Shown here: positions 50,383 through 59,412 of the stretch, one piece after another
Numbering within the stretch: position 1 is the first letter of the stretch
Layout of the letters: every line of letters starts with the position of its first letter
Source: Enterobacteriaceae bacterium UBA5654
GTDB taxonomy: Bacteria > Pseudomonadota > Gammaproteobacteria > Enterobacterales > Enterobacteriaceae
Assembly (NCBI GenBank): GCA_002421005.1
Contig: DIJC01000001.1
Span: 1-64,000, forward strand
DNA: 64,000 bases
Direction: 5' to 3'
Position numbers and translations under genes: made by a program
Notes under the pieces: generated by a model
The model's input: only the letters and a program-made list of their open reading frames with translations
What the model was told of the DNA's origin: nothing
The model's database searches: none

Positions 50383-51648
50383 GTGAGTAATGAGTCACTT
50401 AATCAGCGGCGTTTACAGGCGACGCCGCGCGGGATTGGCGTCATGTGCGGTTTTTACGCCGAGCGGGCGGAGAACGCGACGCTCTGGGATATCACCGGTA
50501 AAGAAGTCATTGATTTTGCTGCGGGTATTGCCGTGCTGAATACCGGCCATCGCCATCCCAGAATCATCGCCGCCATTGAAAAACAGCTTCAGGCATTTAC
50601 CCATACTGCTTATCAAATCGTTCCTTATGAAAGCTATATTTCGCTGGCAGAGCGGATCAACGAACGCGTGCCGGTTGACGGCCCGGCGAAAACCGCCTTC
50701 TTTACCACCGGTGCAGAGGCGGTAGAAAACGCGGTAAAAATAGCGCGCGCTTATACCCGCCGTCCGGGGATTATCGCTTTTGGCGGCGGCTTTCATGGTC
50801 GCACCTCCATGACGCTCGCCCTGACCGGCAAAGTCGCGCCTTACAAAACGGGTTTTGGCCCCTTCCCCGGATCGGTTTACCACGCGCTTTACCCGAATGC
50901 GCTGCACGGCATAACCACCGCGGACGCCCTGAAAAGCCTGGAGCGCATTTTTAAAGCAGATATCGCGGCGGATCAGGTGGCGGCCATCATTCTGGAGCCG
51001 GTTCAGGGCGAGGGCGGTTTTAACATTGCCCCGGTTGAATTTATTCAGGCGCTGCGTGACCTGTGTGACTCCCACGGTATTTTACTGATCGCCGACGAAG
51101 TGCAGAGCGGTTTCGCCCGCACCGGCAAATTGTTCGCCATGGAATATTACCCGGCAAAAGCCGATCTGATCACGATGGCGAAAAGTCTGGCGGGCGGAAT
51201 GCCGCTGTCGGCGGTTGCCGGACGGGCGGAGGTGATGGACGCGCCCGCAGCAGGCGGGCTGGGCGGCACCTATGCGGGTAATCCGCTGGCGGTGGCGGCA
51301 GCGCACGCGGTGCTGGACGTCATTGACGACGAGCATCTGTGCGAACGCGCCCGCGAACTGGGCGCGCATCTGGTGGAAGTGCTGAACAACGCCCGGTCGT
51401 CGTGCGCTTACATTGCGGATGTCCGCGCCCAGGGCTCGATGGTGGCGGTGGAATTTAACGATCCGCATACCGGCGAGCCATCGGCGGAATTTACCCGCCA
51501 GGTGCTGGACGCCGCGCTGGCAGAAGGGCTTTTGCTGCTCAGCTGCGGCGTTTACGGCAACGTGATCCGCTTCCTCTATCCGCTCACTATCCCGGACGCG
51601 CAGTTCCGTACCGCGCTGGACATTATCCGCCGGGCGCTCACCCGTTAG
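50383..51648 (+). CDS. 4-aminobutyrate aminotransferase, PuuE/GabT-like
   Basis: A 421-residue class III PLP-dependent aminotransferase, very close in length and sequence to E. coli PuuE, converting GABA and 2-oxoglutarate to succinate semialdehyde and glutamate. The PLP lysine is Lys267 (TMAKSLAGG), with the Asp in IADEVQSGF near 240 and the cofactor loop TTGAEAVENA near 110. The start is GTG at 50383 with GGGGAGAG upstream. It stands alone between rpoH and livJ, apart from any puu or gab operon, where K-12 has no gene. A weak hairpin at 51661-51686 (CCCCGGC / GCCGGGG) follows. Confidence 0.88.
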   Translation: MSNESLNQRRLQATPRGIGVMCGFYAERAENATLWDITGKEVIDFAAGIAVLNTGHRHPRIIAAIEKQLQAFTHTAYQIVPYESYISLAERINERVPVDGPAKTAFFTTGAEAVENAVKIARAYTRRPGIIAFGGGFHGRTSMTLALTGKVAPYKTGFGPFPGSVYHALYPNALHGITTADALKSLERIFKADIAADQVAAIILEPVQGEGGFNIAPVEFIQALRDLCDSHGILLIADEVQSGFARTGKLFAMEYYPAKADLITMAKSLAGGMPLSAVAGRAEVMDAPAAGGLGGTYAGNPLAVAAAHAVLDVIDDEHLCERARELGAHLVEVLNNARSSCAYIADVRAQGSMVAVEFNDPHTGEPSAEFTRQVLDAALAEGLLLLSCGVYGNVIRFLYPLTIPDAQFRTALDIIRRALTR

Positions 51649-51863
51649 CCCGCCTGGTCTCCCCGGCGGCGTAATGGTTGCCGGGGCTTCCGTCACAGGC
51701 TTCTTATTCCCCTGATAAATTAGCTATTCCAAAACCATAAAAATGGGGTATGTTTTAGCATAGAATGCTGAAAAGACACGGTCGGCTCTCTGATAATCAA
51801 AATAATGTGTCGCATAACAACATCACAACACACGTAATAACCGCAATAATGGGGAATCTCAGG

Positions 51864-52967
51864 ATGAAAATGAAGGGTAAAGCGTTACTGGCAGGATGTA
51901 TCGCGCTGTCTTTAAGCAACATGGCGCTGGCTGAAGATATTAAAGTTGCCGTTGTCGGCGCAATGTCTGGCCCGGTAGCGCAGTACGGCGACCAGGAATT
52001 TACCGGTGCAGAGCAGGCGGTCGCGGATATTAACGCCAAAGGCGGCGTGAAGGGCAACAAGCTGACCATCGTGAAATATGACGATGCCTGCGACCCGAAA
52101 CAGGCGGTGGCGGTCGCGAACAAAGTGGTTAACGACGGTATCAAATACGTGATCGGCCACCTGTGCTCATCCTCCACCCAGCCCGCTTCTGACATCTATG
52201 AAGACGAAGGAATTCTGATGATCACCCCGGCTGCGACCGCGCCGGAACTGACCGCACGCGGCTACAAGCTGATCCTGCGCACCACCGGTCTGGACTCCGA
52301 TCAGGGGCCGACCGCTGCGAAATATATTCTCGATAAAGTGAAGCCACAGCGCATCGCTATCGTTCACGACAAACAGCAGTACGGCGAAGGCCTGGCCCGC
52401 GCGGTGCAGGACGGCCTGAAGAAAGGCAATGCCAACGTGGTGTTCTTTGACGGTATCACCGCAGGCGAAAAAGACTTCTCCACGTTGGTGGCGCGTCTGA
52501 AGAAAGAAAACATCGATTTCGTTTACTACGGCGGTTATCACCCGGAAATGGGGCAGATCCTGCGTCAGGCGCGCGCTGCTGGCCTGAAAACCCAGTTTAT
52601 GGGACCGGAAGGCGTAGCGAACGTGTCACTGTCTAACATTGCCGGTGAATCTGCTGAAGGGATGCTGGTGACTAAGCCGAAGAACTACGATCAGGTTCCG
52701 GCAAACAAACCGATTGTGGATGCCATCAAAGGCAAAAAACAGGATCCGAGCGGCGCATTCGTCTGGACCACCTACGCCGCCCTGCAATCCTTACAGGCGG
52801 GCCTGAATCAGTCTGACGATCCGGCTGAAATCGCTAAATACCTGAAGGCGAATAAAGTCGAGACGGTAATGGGCCCGTTGACCTGGGACGAGAAGGGCGA
52901 TCTGAAAGGCTTTGAATTCGGCGTGTTCGACTGGCACGCGAACGGTACAGCGACCGACGCGAAGTAA
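51864..52967 (+). CDS. livJ: Leucine/isoleucine/valine-binding periplasmic protein LivJ
   Basis: A 367-residue solute-binding protein for the LIV-I system, with signal peptide KALLAGCIALSLSNMALA ending near residue 23. The mature protein begins EDIKVAVVGAMSGPVAQYGD and contains the disulfide pair in the CDPKQ...HLCSSS region. It binds Leu, Ile and Val and delivers them to LivHMGF. The start at 51864 gives the E. coli length; a second ATG follows six bases later. It is a paralogue of livK nearby and is monocistronic, ending at a terminator. Confidence 0.96.
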   Translation: MKMKGKALLAGCIALSLSNMALAEDIKVAVVGAMSGPVAQYGDQEFTGAEQAVADINAKGGVKGNKLTIVKYDDACDPKQAVAVANKVVNDGIKYVIGHLCSSSTQPASDIYEDEGILMITPAATAPELTARGYKLILRTTGLDSDQGPTAAKYILDKVKPQRIAIVHDKQQYGEGLARAVQDGLKKGNANVVFFDGITAGEKDFSTLVARLKKENIDFVYYGGYHPEMGQILRQARAAGLKTQFMGPEGVANVSLSNIAGESAEGMLVTKPKNYDQVPANKPIVDAIKGKKQDPSGAFVWTTYAALQSLQAGLNQSDDPAEIAKYLKANKVETVMGPLTWDEKGDLKGFEFGVFDWHANGTATDAK

Positions 52968-52972
52968 TTCAG

Positions 52973-53000
52973 TGCCGGGTGGCGCTTGCGCTTATCCGGT
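52973..53000. repeat. REP-like palindromic element after livJ
   Basis: An imperfect palindrome of the type GCCGGGTGGCG...TGCGCTTATCCGG, the typical enterobacterial REP core, 6 bases past the livJ stop. A single copy is present. Confidence 0.65.
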
Positions 53001-53021
53001 CGGTCATTCCCTGGAAAATGT

Positions 53022-53066
53022 CAAAAAACGTAGCCGGGTCAGGCGCAGTCGCCCCCGGCTTTTTCC
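53022..53066 (+). terminator. Intrinsic terminator of livJ
   Basis: Stem AGCCGGG (53032-53038) / CCCGGCT (53054-53060) followed by TTTTTCC, with an A-run before the stem. It lies after the REP-like element. Confidence 0.85.
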
Positions 53067-53156
53067 TCTGGCTATCAATATATACGTCAATGGTGCGTAA
53101 CCTGGCGTCTTTGCCCTCGGCATCCCGACTGCCGCCCGCTTGCGGCAGGGCATTAG

Positions 53157-53636
53157 TCATGACAATTTATCTTTCTGGCATAATACCAACGTCATAAAAC
53201 GGCTGTTTGGATCAGGCTGATAATCAGCAAACGGCTCGCAGTCAACAAAACCGTGTTTGAGATAAAGTTGATGGCAGGCCGCAAACCCTGGCTGTGTCCC
53301 CGTCTCTAAACTCAGACGCTGCAGACCTTTAACATGCGCAACCTGCAATATATGCAGTAAAAACTGGTTCGCTACACCACGGCGCAAAAAATCTGGCGCG
53401 GTACGCATTGATTTCAGCTCACCATGTTCATCATCCAGCATTTTCAGCGCGCCAATCCCCGCCAGTTGTTCTCCTTCCCATGCTGACCAAAATATTACTG
53501 CCGGATCACGCAGTTTTTGAACATCCAGAGCATGGCTGCTTTCTGGTGGAGACTGTTCCAGCATGCCGGAAATATGGTATGCCACTAATGCTTGCACCGC
53601 TGGATGCGAGAGATCGTCAGTTTTAATTGTGAACAT
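53157..53636 (-). CDS. GNAT-family N-acetyltransferase
   Basis: A 159-residue GCN5-type acetyltransferase. The acetyl-CoA-binding P-loop is RRGVANQFLLH near residue 88, preceded by the beta-4 strand GELKSMRTAPDF. The family includes amino-acid and aminoglycoside acetylating enzymes of unknown substrate. It lies between livJ and the fic gene, is convergent with livJ and divergent from fic, and is not present there in K-12. Its codon use and A+T content look more mixed than the flanking liv genes. Confidence 0.78.
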   Translation of the reverse strand: MFTIKTDDLSHPAVQALVAYHISGMLEQSPPESSHALDVQKLRDPAVIFWSAWEGEQLAGIGALKMLDDEHGELKSMRTAPDFLRRGVANQFLLHILQVAHVKGLQRLSLETGTQPGFAACHQLYLKHGFVDCEPFADYQPDPNSRFMTLVLCQKDKLS

Positions 53637-53780
53637 GAGATTTTCCAGAGGGTTGGCTACATATTATTAACATAATAATAAGCAACAACAACTTTGCTCA
53701 TCAAGTCATTCGAATCTTGCTGTTCATTATTATCGTGTTCTTTATGCGATAAAAAGATTGCTGTTCAGCCACTGGCGGTT

Positions 53781-53816
53781 AAACTATCTCAATATCAACA
53801 AATTTTGAGATAGTTT
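53781..53816. promoter_or_regulatory. Perfect 12-bp inverted repeat over the fic translation start region
   Basis: AAACTATCTCAA (53781-53792) and TTGAGATAGTTT (53805-53816), separated by 12 bases. The right arm ends 3 bases before the start codon and includes the only purine-rich stretch (GAGA) that could act as ribosome site. It could be an operator bound by the protein's own winged-helix domain, or an RNA hairpin that hides the ribosome site. Confidence 0.75.
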
Positions 53817-53819
53817 GCG

Positions 53820-55118
53820 ATGGCAGTTAAACGACCTCCTGCATTAGTTCCTTTAAGTCAGATCACGAGTGAGCAATTAGATTCTTACTCTTCCTGGGCT
53901 CGTATTGTGGATGATAAAGGGCGCTATCTTCCATGGGATGAGTTCCAGTTTCGCATTAAAAAGGGGCAGGATGCGACGCTTGCCTGGAGCTTTACCCGGC
54001 GCGCGCGCAATGCCGCAATGCAGTTTCTCGACTATACCAACGAGCATGATGAGCAGGCCGGGTTCAACAATACTTCGCCAATGTCAGAGGTTTGTGAGCG
54101 AGTAGACAAATACGCAACGACCCAGGCACTGCTTCAACAGCAGCAGAGACTTCAGGCCACTGGCACATTGTTAGGTCAATTGCAGTTTGATGAGGCTATT
54201 ACCAGCGCACAACTGGAAGGAGCGAATACCACCACGCTGGTGGCGAAAAATATGCTGGAAACGGGACGTAAACCGCGTACGGAAAGTGAACAAATGATCG
54301 TCGGCAATGCCAGGCTGATGAGTGAAATCTTAGCCCATCTTGATGAGCCTCTGACCCCGGCGCTGATTCGCCATTTCCATTCGGTGGGTATGGCGGGCAT
54401 TGACGATAAAAAGTATACGCCTGGTCATTGGCGAGAAACGGACGATATTGTCATCGCCGATTATGACGGCAATATTGTTCACCAACCGCCTAAGGCAGAA
54501 CGGATCCCCGAACGGCTCGAAAAGGTATGTACCTGGATAAATACCCGCTCGGGAAATTACATCCATCCGCTTATTCGCGCCTGTATCCTGCATTTTATGA
54601 TTGCCCATGAGCATCCTTTCCGGGATGGCAACGGGCGAACCGCACGCGCGTTATTTTACTGGTTTATGTTGAAATCGGGATACGAGGCGTTTCGCTATAT
54701 CTCTATTAGTAGCCTGCTTTACGCGGCTTCGGTTAAATATGCTCACAGCTATCAGTACACAGAAACGGATAGTATGGATTTAACGTATTTCCTCGAATAT
54801 CAAATGGCTATCGTCAAACGCGCGTTGGATAAATTTTATGAGCACATCGACGCTGTTATAAGCCGCCGCGCGCGGATCGATCGCACGCTTTTTGAGTCAG
54901 GGGCATTACAGCGCCTGACGCAGCGACAGGTTACATTGTTGAACATTATGCTGGGTGATGCAGGCAAAGGTTTTACCGTAGCGGAGATTGCCGGGCAACT
55001 CGGTATCGCGGACAACACGGCGCGTAGCGATCTTAAAGCTCTGGTTCGCGAGGGCGTTGCCGAAGAGCGCAGAGCGAACGCGCAGCAAACGATTTATTTT
55101 TGCCTCCTGAAGTTGTGA
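53820..55118 (+). CDS. Fic-domain AMP-transferase with N-terminal inhibitory motif and C-terminal winged helix
   Basis: A 432-residue Fic protein. The catalytic loop is HPFRDGNGRTAR, with the catalytic His at residue 265, fully canonical for NMP transfer to target hydroxyls. An inhibitory-helix motif S-x3-E-G is present at Ser129-Glu133-Gly134 (SAQLEG), in the N-terminal position of class II Fic proteins; the Glu blocks the gamma-phosphate site until relieved. A flexible segment (about 140-200) precedes the Fic core. The C-terminal 70 residues form a winged helix (FTVAEIAGQLGIADNTARSDLKALV region). No antitoxin gene is adjacent. Target unknown. Confidence 0.88.
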   Translation: MAVKRPPALVPLSQITSEQLDSYSSWARIVDDKGRYLPWDEFQFRIKKGQDATLAWSFTRRARNAAMQFLDYTNEHDEQAGFNNTSPMSEVCERVDKYATTQALLQQQQRLQATGTLLGQLQFDEAITSAQLEGANTTTLVAKNMLETGRKPRTESEQMIVGNARLMSEILAHLDEPLTPALIRHFHSVGMAGIDDKKYTPGHWRETDDIVIADYDGNIVHQPPKAERIPERLEKVCTWINTRSGNYIHPLIRACILHFMIAHEHPFRDGNGRTARALFYWFMLKSGYEAFRYISISSLLYAASVKYAHSYQYTETDSMDLTYFLEYQMAIVKRALDKFYEHIDAVISRRARIDRTLFESGALQRLTQRQVTLLNIMLGDAGKGFTVAEIAGQLGIADNTARSDLKALVREGVAEERRANAQQTIYFCLLKL

Positions 55119-55244
55119 GGCGGACTGTTAACGCTTTCAATCAATTGCCCGGTTTATGCCTGGTCGCGATTCGCTTACATGCGCTGAAAGTGAGCCTGTC
55201 AGCTTCGCAGGCCATTGGCATTCGCGGGGTGTTTGTCGACGCGC

Positions 55245-55631
55245 TTAACGAGTCAGCTCCCAGCCGTCTTTCAGCGCCTGGAATCCCAGCGCCTGCATAA
55301 ACGCCGCCATAGCCTCCCGGTCTTCAACGCCGATATCCGTCATCCACCACGCACGGACGTTTGGGTTATGGCGGATCACCTCCTCCAGCAGATATCGTCC
55401 GACGCCACGGCGACGCGTAACGTCGCGCACGCGCAGTGAATCCAGCGCGCCCTCGGCACCGCTTAACGTCACCCGTACCGCGCCCAGCAGTCGCTCGTTA
55501 AACCGGGCCGCGTAGATGCGGTGGGTTTCGTCCACGCTTAACGATGAGGCAGAATATTCCGGCCAGATTTTACCCAGGTCGAGGTGGTCCTGGGCGCTAA
55601 AGTGTTCTAAACGAATGATGGTCAGCTTCAT
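55245..55631 (-). CDS. panZ: PanD maturation/regulatory factor PanZ (PanM, YhhK)
   Basis: A 128-residue GNAT-fold protein that binds coenzyme A and PanD, promoting the self-cleavage that makes active aspartate decarboxylase and inhibiting it when CoA is plentiful. Key segment RRRGVGRYLLEEVIRHN is the CoA loop near residue 73. The start at 55631 agrees with the E. coli N-terminus MKLTIIRLE; the longer upstream frame is not supported. It sits between fic and livK, as in K-12 where it lies between livJ and livK. Confidence 0.93.
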   Translation of the reverse strand: MKLTIIRLEHFSAQDHLDLGKIWPEYSASSLSVDETHRIYAARFNERLLGAVRVTLSGAEGALDSLRVRDVTRRRGVGRYLLEEVIRHNPNVRAWWMTDIGVEDREAMAAFMQALGFQALKDGWELTR

Positions 55632-56054
55632 CAGCGGTGTATCCAAAGCAAAAAGTAGAACGATTTTACTCACTTTCTCCCGACAGACGCTTTCTCTTTT
55701 TTTATTCATTCATCAGGCGATTAATTTTTGACAGGGGGAAAGGGTAGCGTGAAACATTAAGGATCGAAAAATAAGCAGAATTTTAACCTGAAAGGTAGTG
55801 ATTTATTCCGTGCATTATGTCGTTATTTTATGCTGTAACGCGGACTTTTTTTGTTTATCTCGCGCTTAATACAGAATATTATCTCTGCTTAATAGACTGA
55901 AATATAGAGAAATTAATCTGTTTTTCAGCGTAAAACCGCGCTAAACCCTTAAACACACAGGTAAAAACAGCGCTGCCGATAAAAAGTACAGAATGCTTTT
56001 TAACCATAAAAAAACAAAATATATACACAACATCATGAACGGGGATTTACGAGT
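55632..56054. other. A+T-rich leader/promoter region of livKHMGF
   Basis: About 420 bases without a gene, A+T-rich, with promoters for panZ (minus) and livK (plus). In E. coli Lrp represses this operon through several sites in such a region; I see A/T-rich half-sites but cannot place Lrp boxes with confidence. No small open reading frame of note. Confidence 0.5.
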
Positions 56055-57164
56055 ATGAAAAGGAATGCGAAAACAGTTATGGCAGGGATGGTTGCACTGG
56101 CGATCTCACACGCAGCAATGGCCGACGATATCAAAGTCGCCGTGGTCGGGGCAATGTCTGGCCCGGTCGCGCAATGGGGCGATATGGAGTTCAACGGCGC
56201 ACGCCAGGCCATTAAAGACATCAACGCTAAAGGCGGCGTGAAGGGCAACAAGCTGGTGGGCGTGGAGTATGACGACGCCTGCGATCCGAAACAGGCTGTC
56301 GCGGTGGCGAACAAAATCGTCAACGATGGTATCCAGTATGTTATCGGGCACCTGTGCTCTTCTTCCACCCAGCCCGCCTCCGACATCTATGAAGATGAAG
56401 GCATTTTGATGATCACCCCAGGGGCGACCAACCCGGAACTGACGCAGCGTGGCTATCAGTACATTATGCGTACCGCCGGGCTGGACTCCTCGCAGGGACC
56501 GACCGCCGCGAAATATATCCTGGAGAAAGTGAAGCCGCAGCGTATCGCCATCATCCACGATAAACAGCAGTACGGCGAAGGGCTGGCGCGTTCGGTGCAG
56601 GACGGCCTGAAAAAGGGCAATGCCAACGTGGTGTTCTTTGACGGTATCACCGCAGGCGAAAAAGATTTCTCCGCACTGCTCGCTCGCCTGAAGAAAGAAA
56701 ATATCGACTTCGTGTATTACGGCGGCTACTACCCGGAAATGGGCCAGATGCTGCGCCAGGCGCGCTCCGTCGGCCTGAAAACCCAGTTTATGGGGCCGGA
56801 AGGCGTCGGCAACGCTTCGCTGTCTAACATCGCAGGCGATGCCGGGGAAGGCATGCTGGTGACGATGCCAAAACGCTATGACCAGGATCCGGCAAACAGC
56901 GCTATCGTTAACGCACTGAAGGCAGAGAAGAAAGATCCAAGCGGGCCATACGTGTGGATCACTTACGCCGCCGTGCAGTCGCTGGCAACAGCGCTGGATC
57001 GCAGCGGTAGCCAGCAGCCGCTGGATCTGGTGAAAGATTTAAAAGCGCACGGGGCAAACACCGTGATTGGGCCGCTGAACTGGGATGAAAAAGGCGATCT
57101 GAAGGGATTTGAGTTTGGTGTCTTCCAGTGGCACGCCGACGGGTCTTCCTCGGCAGCCAAATAA
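56055..57164 (+). CDS. livK: Leucine-specific periplasmic binding protein LivK
   Basis: A 369-residue binding protein, same length as E. coli LivK, with signal peptide VALAISHAAMA ending near residue 23 and mature start DDIKVAVVGAMSGPVAQWGD. The Trp in QWGD, against Tyr in LivJ, is one of the pocket differences that restrict it to leucine. It is the first gene of livKHMGF and shares the membrane components with LivJ. Confidence 0.96.
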   Translation: MKRNAKTVMAGMVALAISHAAMADDIKVAVVGAMSGPVAQWGDMEFNGARQAIKDINAKGGVKGNKLVGVEYDDACDPKQAVAVANKIVNDGIQYVIGHLCSSSTQPASDIYEDEGILMITPGATNPELTQRGYQYIMRTAGLDSSQGPTAAKYILEKVKPQRIAIIHDKQQYGEGLARSVQDGLKKGNANVVFFDGITAGEKDFSALLARLKKENIDFVYYGGYYPEMGQMLRQARSVGLKTQFMGPEGVGNASLSNIAGDAGEGMLVTMPKRYDQDPANSAIVNALKAEKKDPSGPYVWITYAAVQSLATALDRSGSQQPLDLVKDLKAHGANTVIGPLNWDEKGDLKGFEFGVFQWHADGSSSAAK

Positions 57165-57172
57165 TAGTCCCA

Positions 57173-57193
57173 CCGCCCGCGTTTCGCGGGCGG
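57173..57193 (+). repeat. Stable hairpin between livK and livH
   Basis: CCGCCCGCG / CGCGGGCGG with a TTT loop, 9 perfect G-C-rich pairs, 9 bases after the livK stop and 18 before the livH start. There is no T-run. It is placed to protect the livK portion of the mRNA or to reduce read-through, giving more binding protein than permease. Confidence 0.75.
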
Positions 57194-57211
57194 GTTGAGA
57201 AAGGTTACTTT

Positions 57212-58138
57212 ATGTCCGAGCAGTTTCTCTATTTCTTGCAGCAGATGTTTAACGGCGTCACGCTGGGAAGCACCTACGCGCTGATCGCCATCGGGTATAC
57301 GATGGTGTACGGCATTATCGGCATGATCAACTTCGCCCACGGCGAGGTGTATATGATCGGCAGCTACGTCTCCTTTATGATCATCGCCGCGCTAATGATG
57401 ATGGGCATTGATACCGGCTGGCTGCTGGTGGCCGCAGGGTTTGTCGGAGCGATTGTCATCGCCAGCGCCTACGGCTGGAGTATCGAGCGGGTGGCCTATC
57501 GCCCGGTGCGCAACTCCAAACGACTGATCGCGCTGATCTCCGCCATCGGGATGTCAATCTTCCTGCAAAACTACGTCAGCCTGACCGAAGGGTCACGCGA
57601 TGTGGCACTCCCCAGCCTGTTTAACGGCCAGTGGACGATAGGCAGCAGCGAAAACTTCGCCGCGTCGATTACCACGATGCAACTCGTTATCTGGATCGTG
57701 ACCTTCGTCGCGATGCTGGCGCTGACTATTTTCATCCGCTACTCGCGCATGGGCCGTGCCTGCCGCGCCTGCGCGGAAGATCTCAAAATGGCGAGCCTGC
57801 TGGGTATTAATACCGACCGCGTGATTGCGCTGACCTTTGTTATCGGCGCGGCAATGGCGGCGGTGGCGGGCGTGCTGCTTGGCCAGTTCTACGGCGTTAT
57901 CAACCCCTATATCGGCTTTATGGCCGGGATGAAAGCCTTCACCGCAGCGGTACTTGGCGGCATCGGCAGCATTCCTGGCGCGATGATTGGCGGGCTGATC
58001 CTTGGCGTCGCGGAAGCGCTCTCCTCTGCCTACCTGAGCACGGAATATAAAGATGTGGTGTCGTTCGCGCTGCTGATTCTGGTGCTGTTGGTGATGCCGA
58101 CCGGCATTCTGGGTCGCCCGGAGGTCGAGAAAGTATGA
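57212..58138 (+). CDS. livH: Branched-chain amino acid ABC transporter permease LivH
   Basis: A 308-residue polytopic permease with about eight spans. The start at 57212 (MSEQFLYFLQQ) matches E. coli and excludes a longer in-frame extension. The conserved FYGVINPYIGFMAG and GGIGSIPGAMIGG blocks near 235-270 are visible. It forms the channel with LivM; the stop overlaps the livM start by four bases. Confidence 0.95.
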   Translation: MSEQFLYFLQQMFNGVTLGSTYALIAIGYTMVYGIIGMINFAHGEVYMIGSYVSFMIIAALMMMGIDTGWLLVAAGFVGAIVIASAYGWSIERVAYRPVRNSKRLIALISAIGMSIFLQNYVSLTEGSRDVALPSLFNGQWTIGSSENFAASITTMQLVIWIVTFVAMLALTIFIRYSRMGRACRACAEDLKMASLLGINTDRVIALTFVIGAAMAAVAGVLLGQFYGVINPYIGFMAGMKAFTAAVLGGIGSIPGAMIGGLILGVAEALSSAYLSTEYKDVVSFALLILVLLVMPTGILGRPEVEKV

Positions 58139-59412
58139 AACCAATGCATTTTGCGATGGCGCTGCTTTCTGCCGCCATGTTCTTTATTCTTGCGGGCGTG
58201 TTTATGGGCGTTCAGCTTGAGCTGGACGGCACAAAGCTGGTGGTGGGGTCCGCTGCGGATATTCGCTGGCAGTGGATTTTCATCGGCACGGCGGTGGTCT
58301 TTTTCTTCCAGCTACTGCGTCCGGTTTTCCAGAAGTCGCTGAAAAACGTCTCCGGGCCGAAGTTTGTGCTGCCTGCGATTGATGGCTCGACCGTCAAACA
58401 GAAGCTGTTCCTGCTGGCGCTGCTGGTTATCGCCGTCGCGTGGCCGTTTATGGTGTCGCGCGGGACGGTGGATATCGCCACCCTGACTATGATTTACATC
58501 ATCCTCGGGCTGGGGCTGAACGTGGTGGTCGGGCTGTCCGGCCTGCTGGTGCTGGGCTACGGCGGCTTCTACGCCATCGGTGCCTATACGTTTGCCCTGC
58601 TCAACCACTATTACGGCCTGGGTTTCTGGACTTGCCTGCCGCTGGCAGGGCTGGTCTCGGCGGCGGCGGGCTTCCTGCTCGGCTTCCCGGTACTGCGCCT
58701 GCGCGGTGACTATCTGGCGATTGTCACCTTAGGCTTTGGCGAGATCGTGCGTATCCTGCTGCTCAACAACACCGAAGTGACCGGTGGCCCGAACGGGATC
58801 AGCCAGATCCCCAAACCGACTTTCTTCGGCCTGGAGTTCAGCCGCACCGCGCGTGAAGGCGGCTGGGACACCTTCAGCAATTTCTTTGGCCTGAAGTATG
58901 ATCCCAGCGACCGGGTGATTTTCCTCTATCTGGTGGCGCTGCTGCTGGTGGTCTTCTCGCTGTTTGTGATCAACCGCCTGCTGCGGATGCCGCTGGGCCG
59001 GGCCTGGGAAGCGCTACGCGAAGATGAAATCGCCTGCCGCTCGCTGGGGCTGAACCCGACGCGCATCAAACTGACGGCTTTTACCATCAGCGCCGCGTTC
59101 GCCGGGTTTGCCGGGACGCTGTTTGCCGCGCGCCAGGGTTTTGTCAGCCCGGAATCCTTCACCTTTGCCGAATCAGCCTTCGTGCTGGCGATTGTAGTGC
59201 TTGGCGGGATGGGATCGCAGTTTGCGGTGATCCTCGCCGCTGTCCTGCTGGTGGTGTCGCGCGAACTGATGCGTGATTTCAATGAATACAGCATGTTAAT
59301 GCTGGGTGGCCTGATGGTTCTGATGATGATCTGGCGACCGGAAGGTCTGCTGCCGATGACGCGTCCACAGCTCAAACTGAAAAGCGCGCAGGCGAAAGGA
59401 GAGCAGGCATGA
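58135..59412 (+). CDS. livM: Branched-chain amino acid ABC transporter permease LivM
   Basis: A 425-residue polytopic permease, with an N-terminal extension of two or three spans before the LivHM core (VVVGLSGLLVLGYGGFYAIG near residue 125). The cytoplasmic coupling segment RAWEALREDEIACRSLGLN is near 290. It overlaps livH and livG by four bases on each side (ATGA). Confidence 0.95.
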   Translation: MKPMHFAMALLSAAMFFILAGVFMGVQLELDGTKLVVGSAADIRWQWIFIGTAVVFFFQLLRPVFQKSLKNVSGPKFVLPAIDGSTVKQKLFLLALLVIAVAWPFMVSRGTVDIATLTMIYIILGLGLNVVVGLSGLLVLGYGGFYAIGAYTFALLNHYYGLGFWTCLPLAGLVSAAAGFLLGFPVLRLRGDYLAIVTLGFGEIVRILLLNNTEVTGGPNGISQIPKPTFFGLEFSRTAREGGWDTFSNFFGLKYDPSDRVIFLYLVALLLVVFSLFVINRLLRMPLGRAWEALREDEIACRSLGLNPTRIKLTAFTISAAFAGFAGTLFAARQGFVSPESFTFAESAFVLAIVVLGGMGSQFAVILAAVLLVVSRELMRDFNEYSMLMLGGLMVLMMIWRPEGLLPMTRPQLKLKSAQAKGEQA

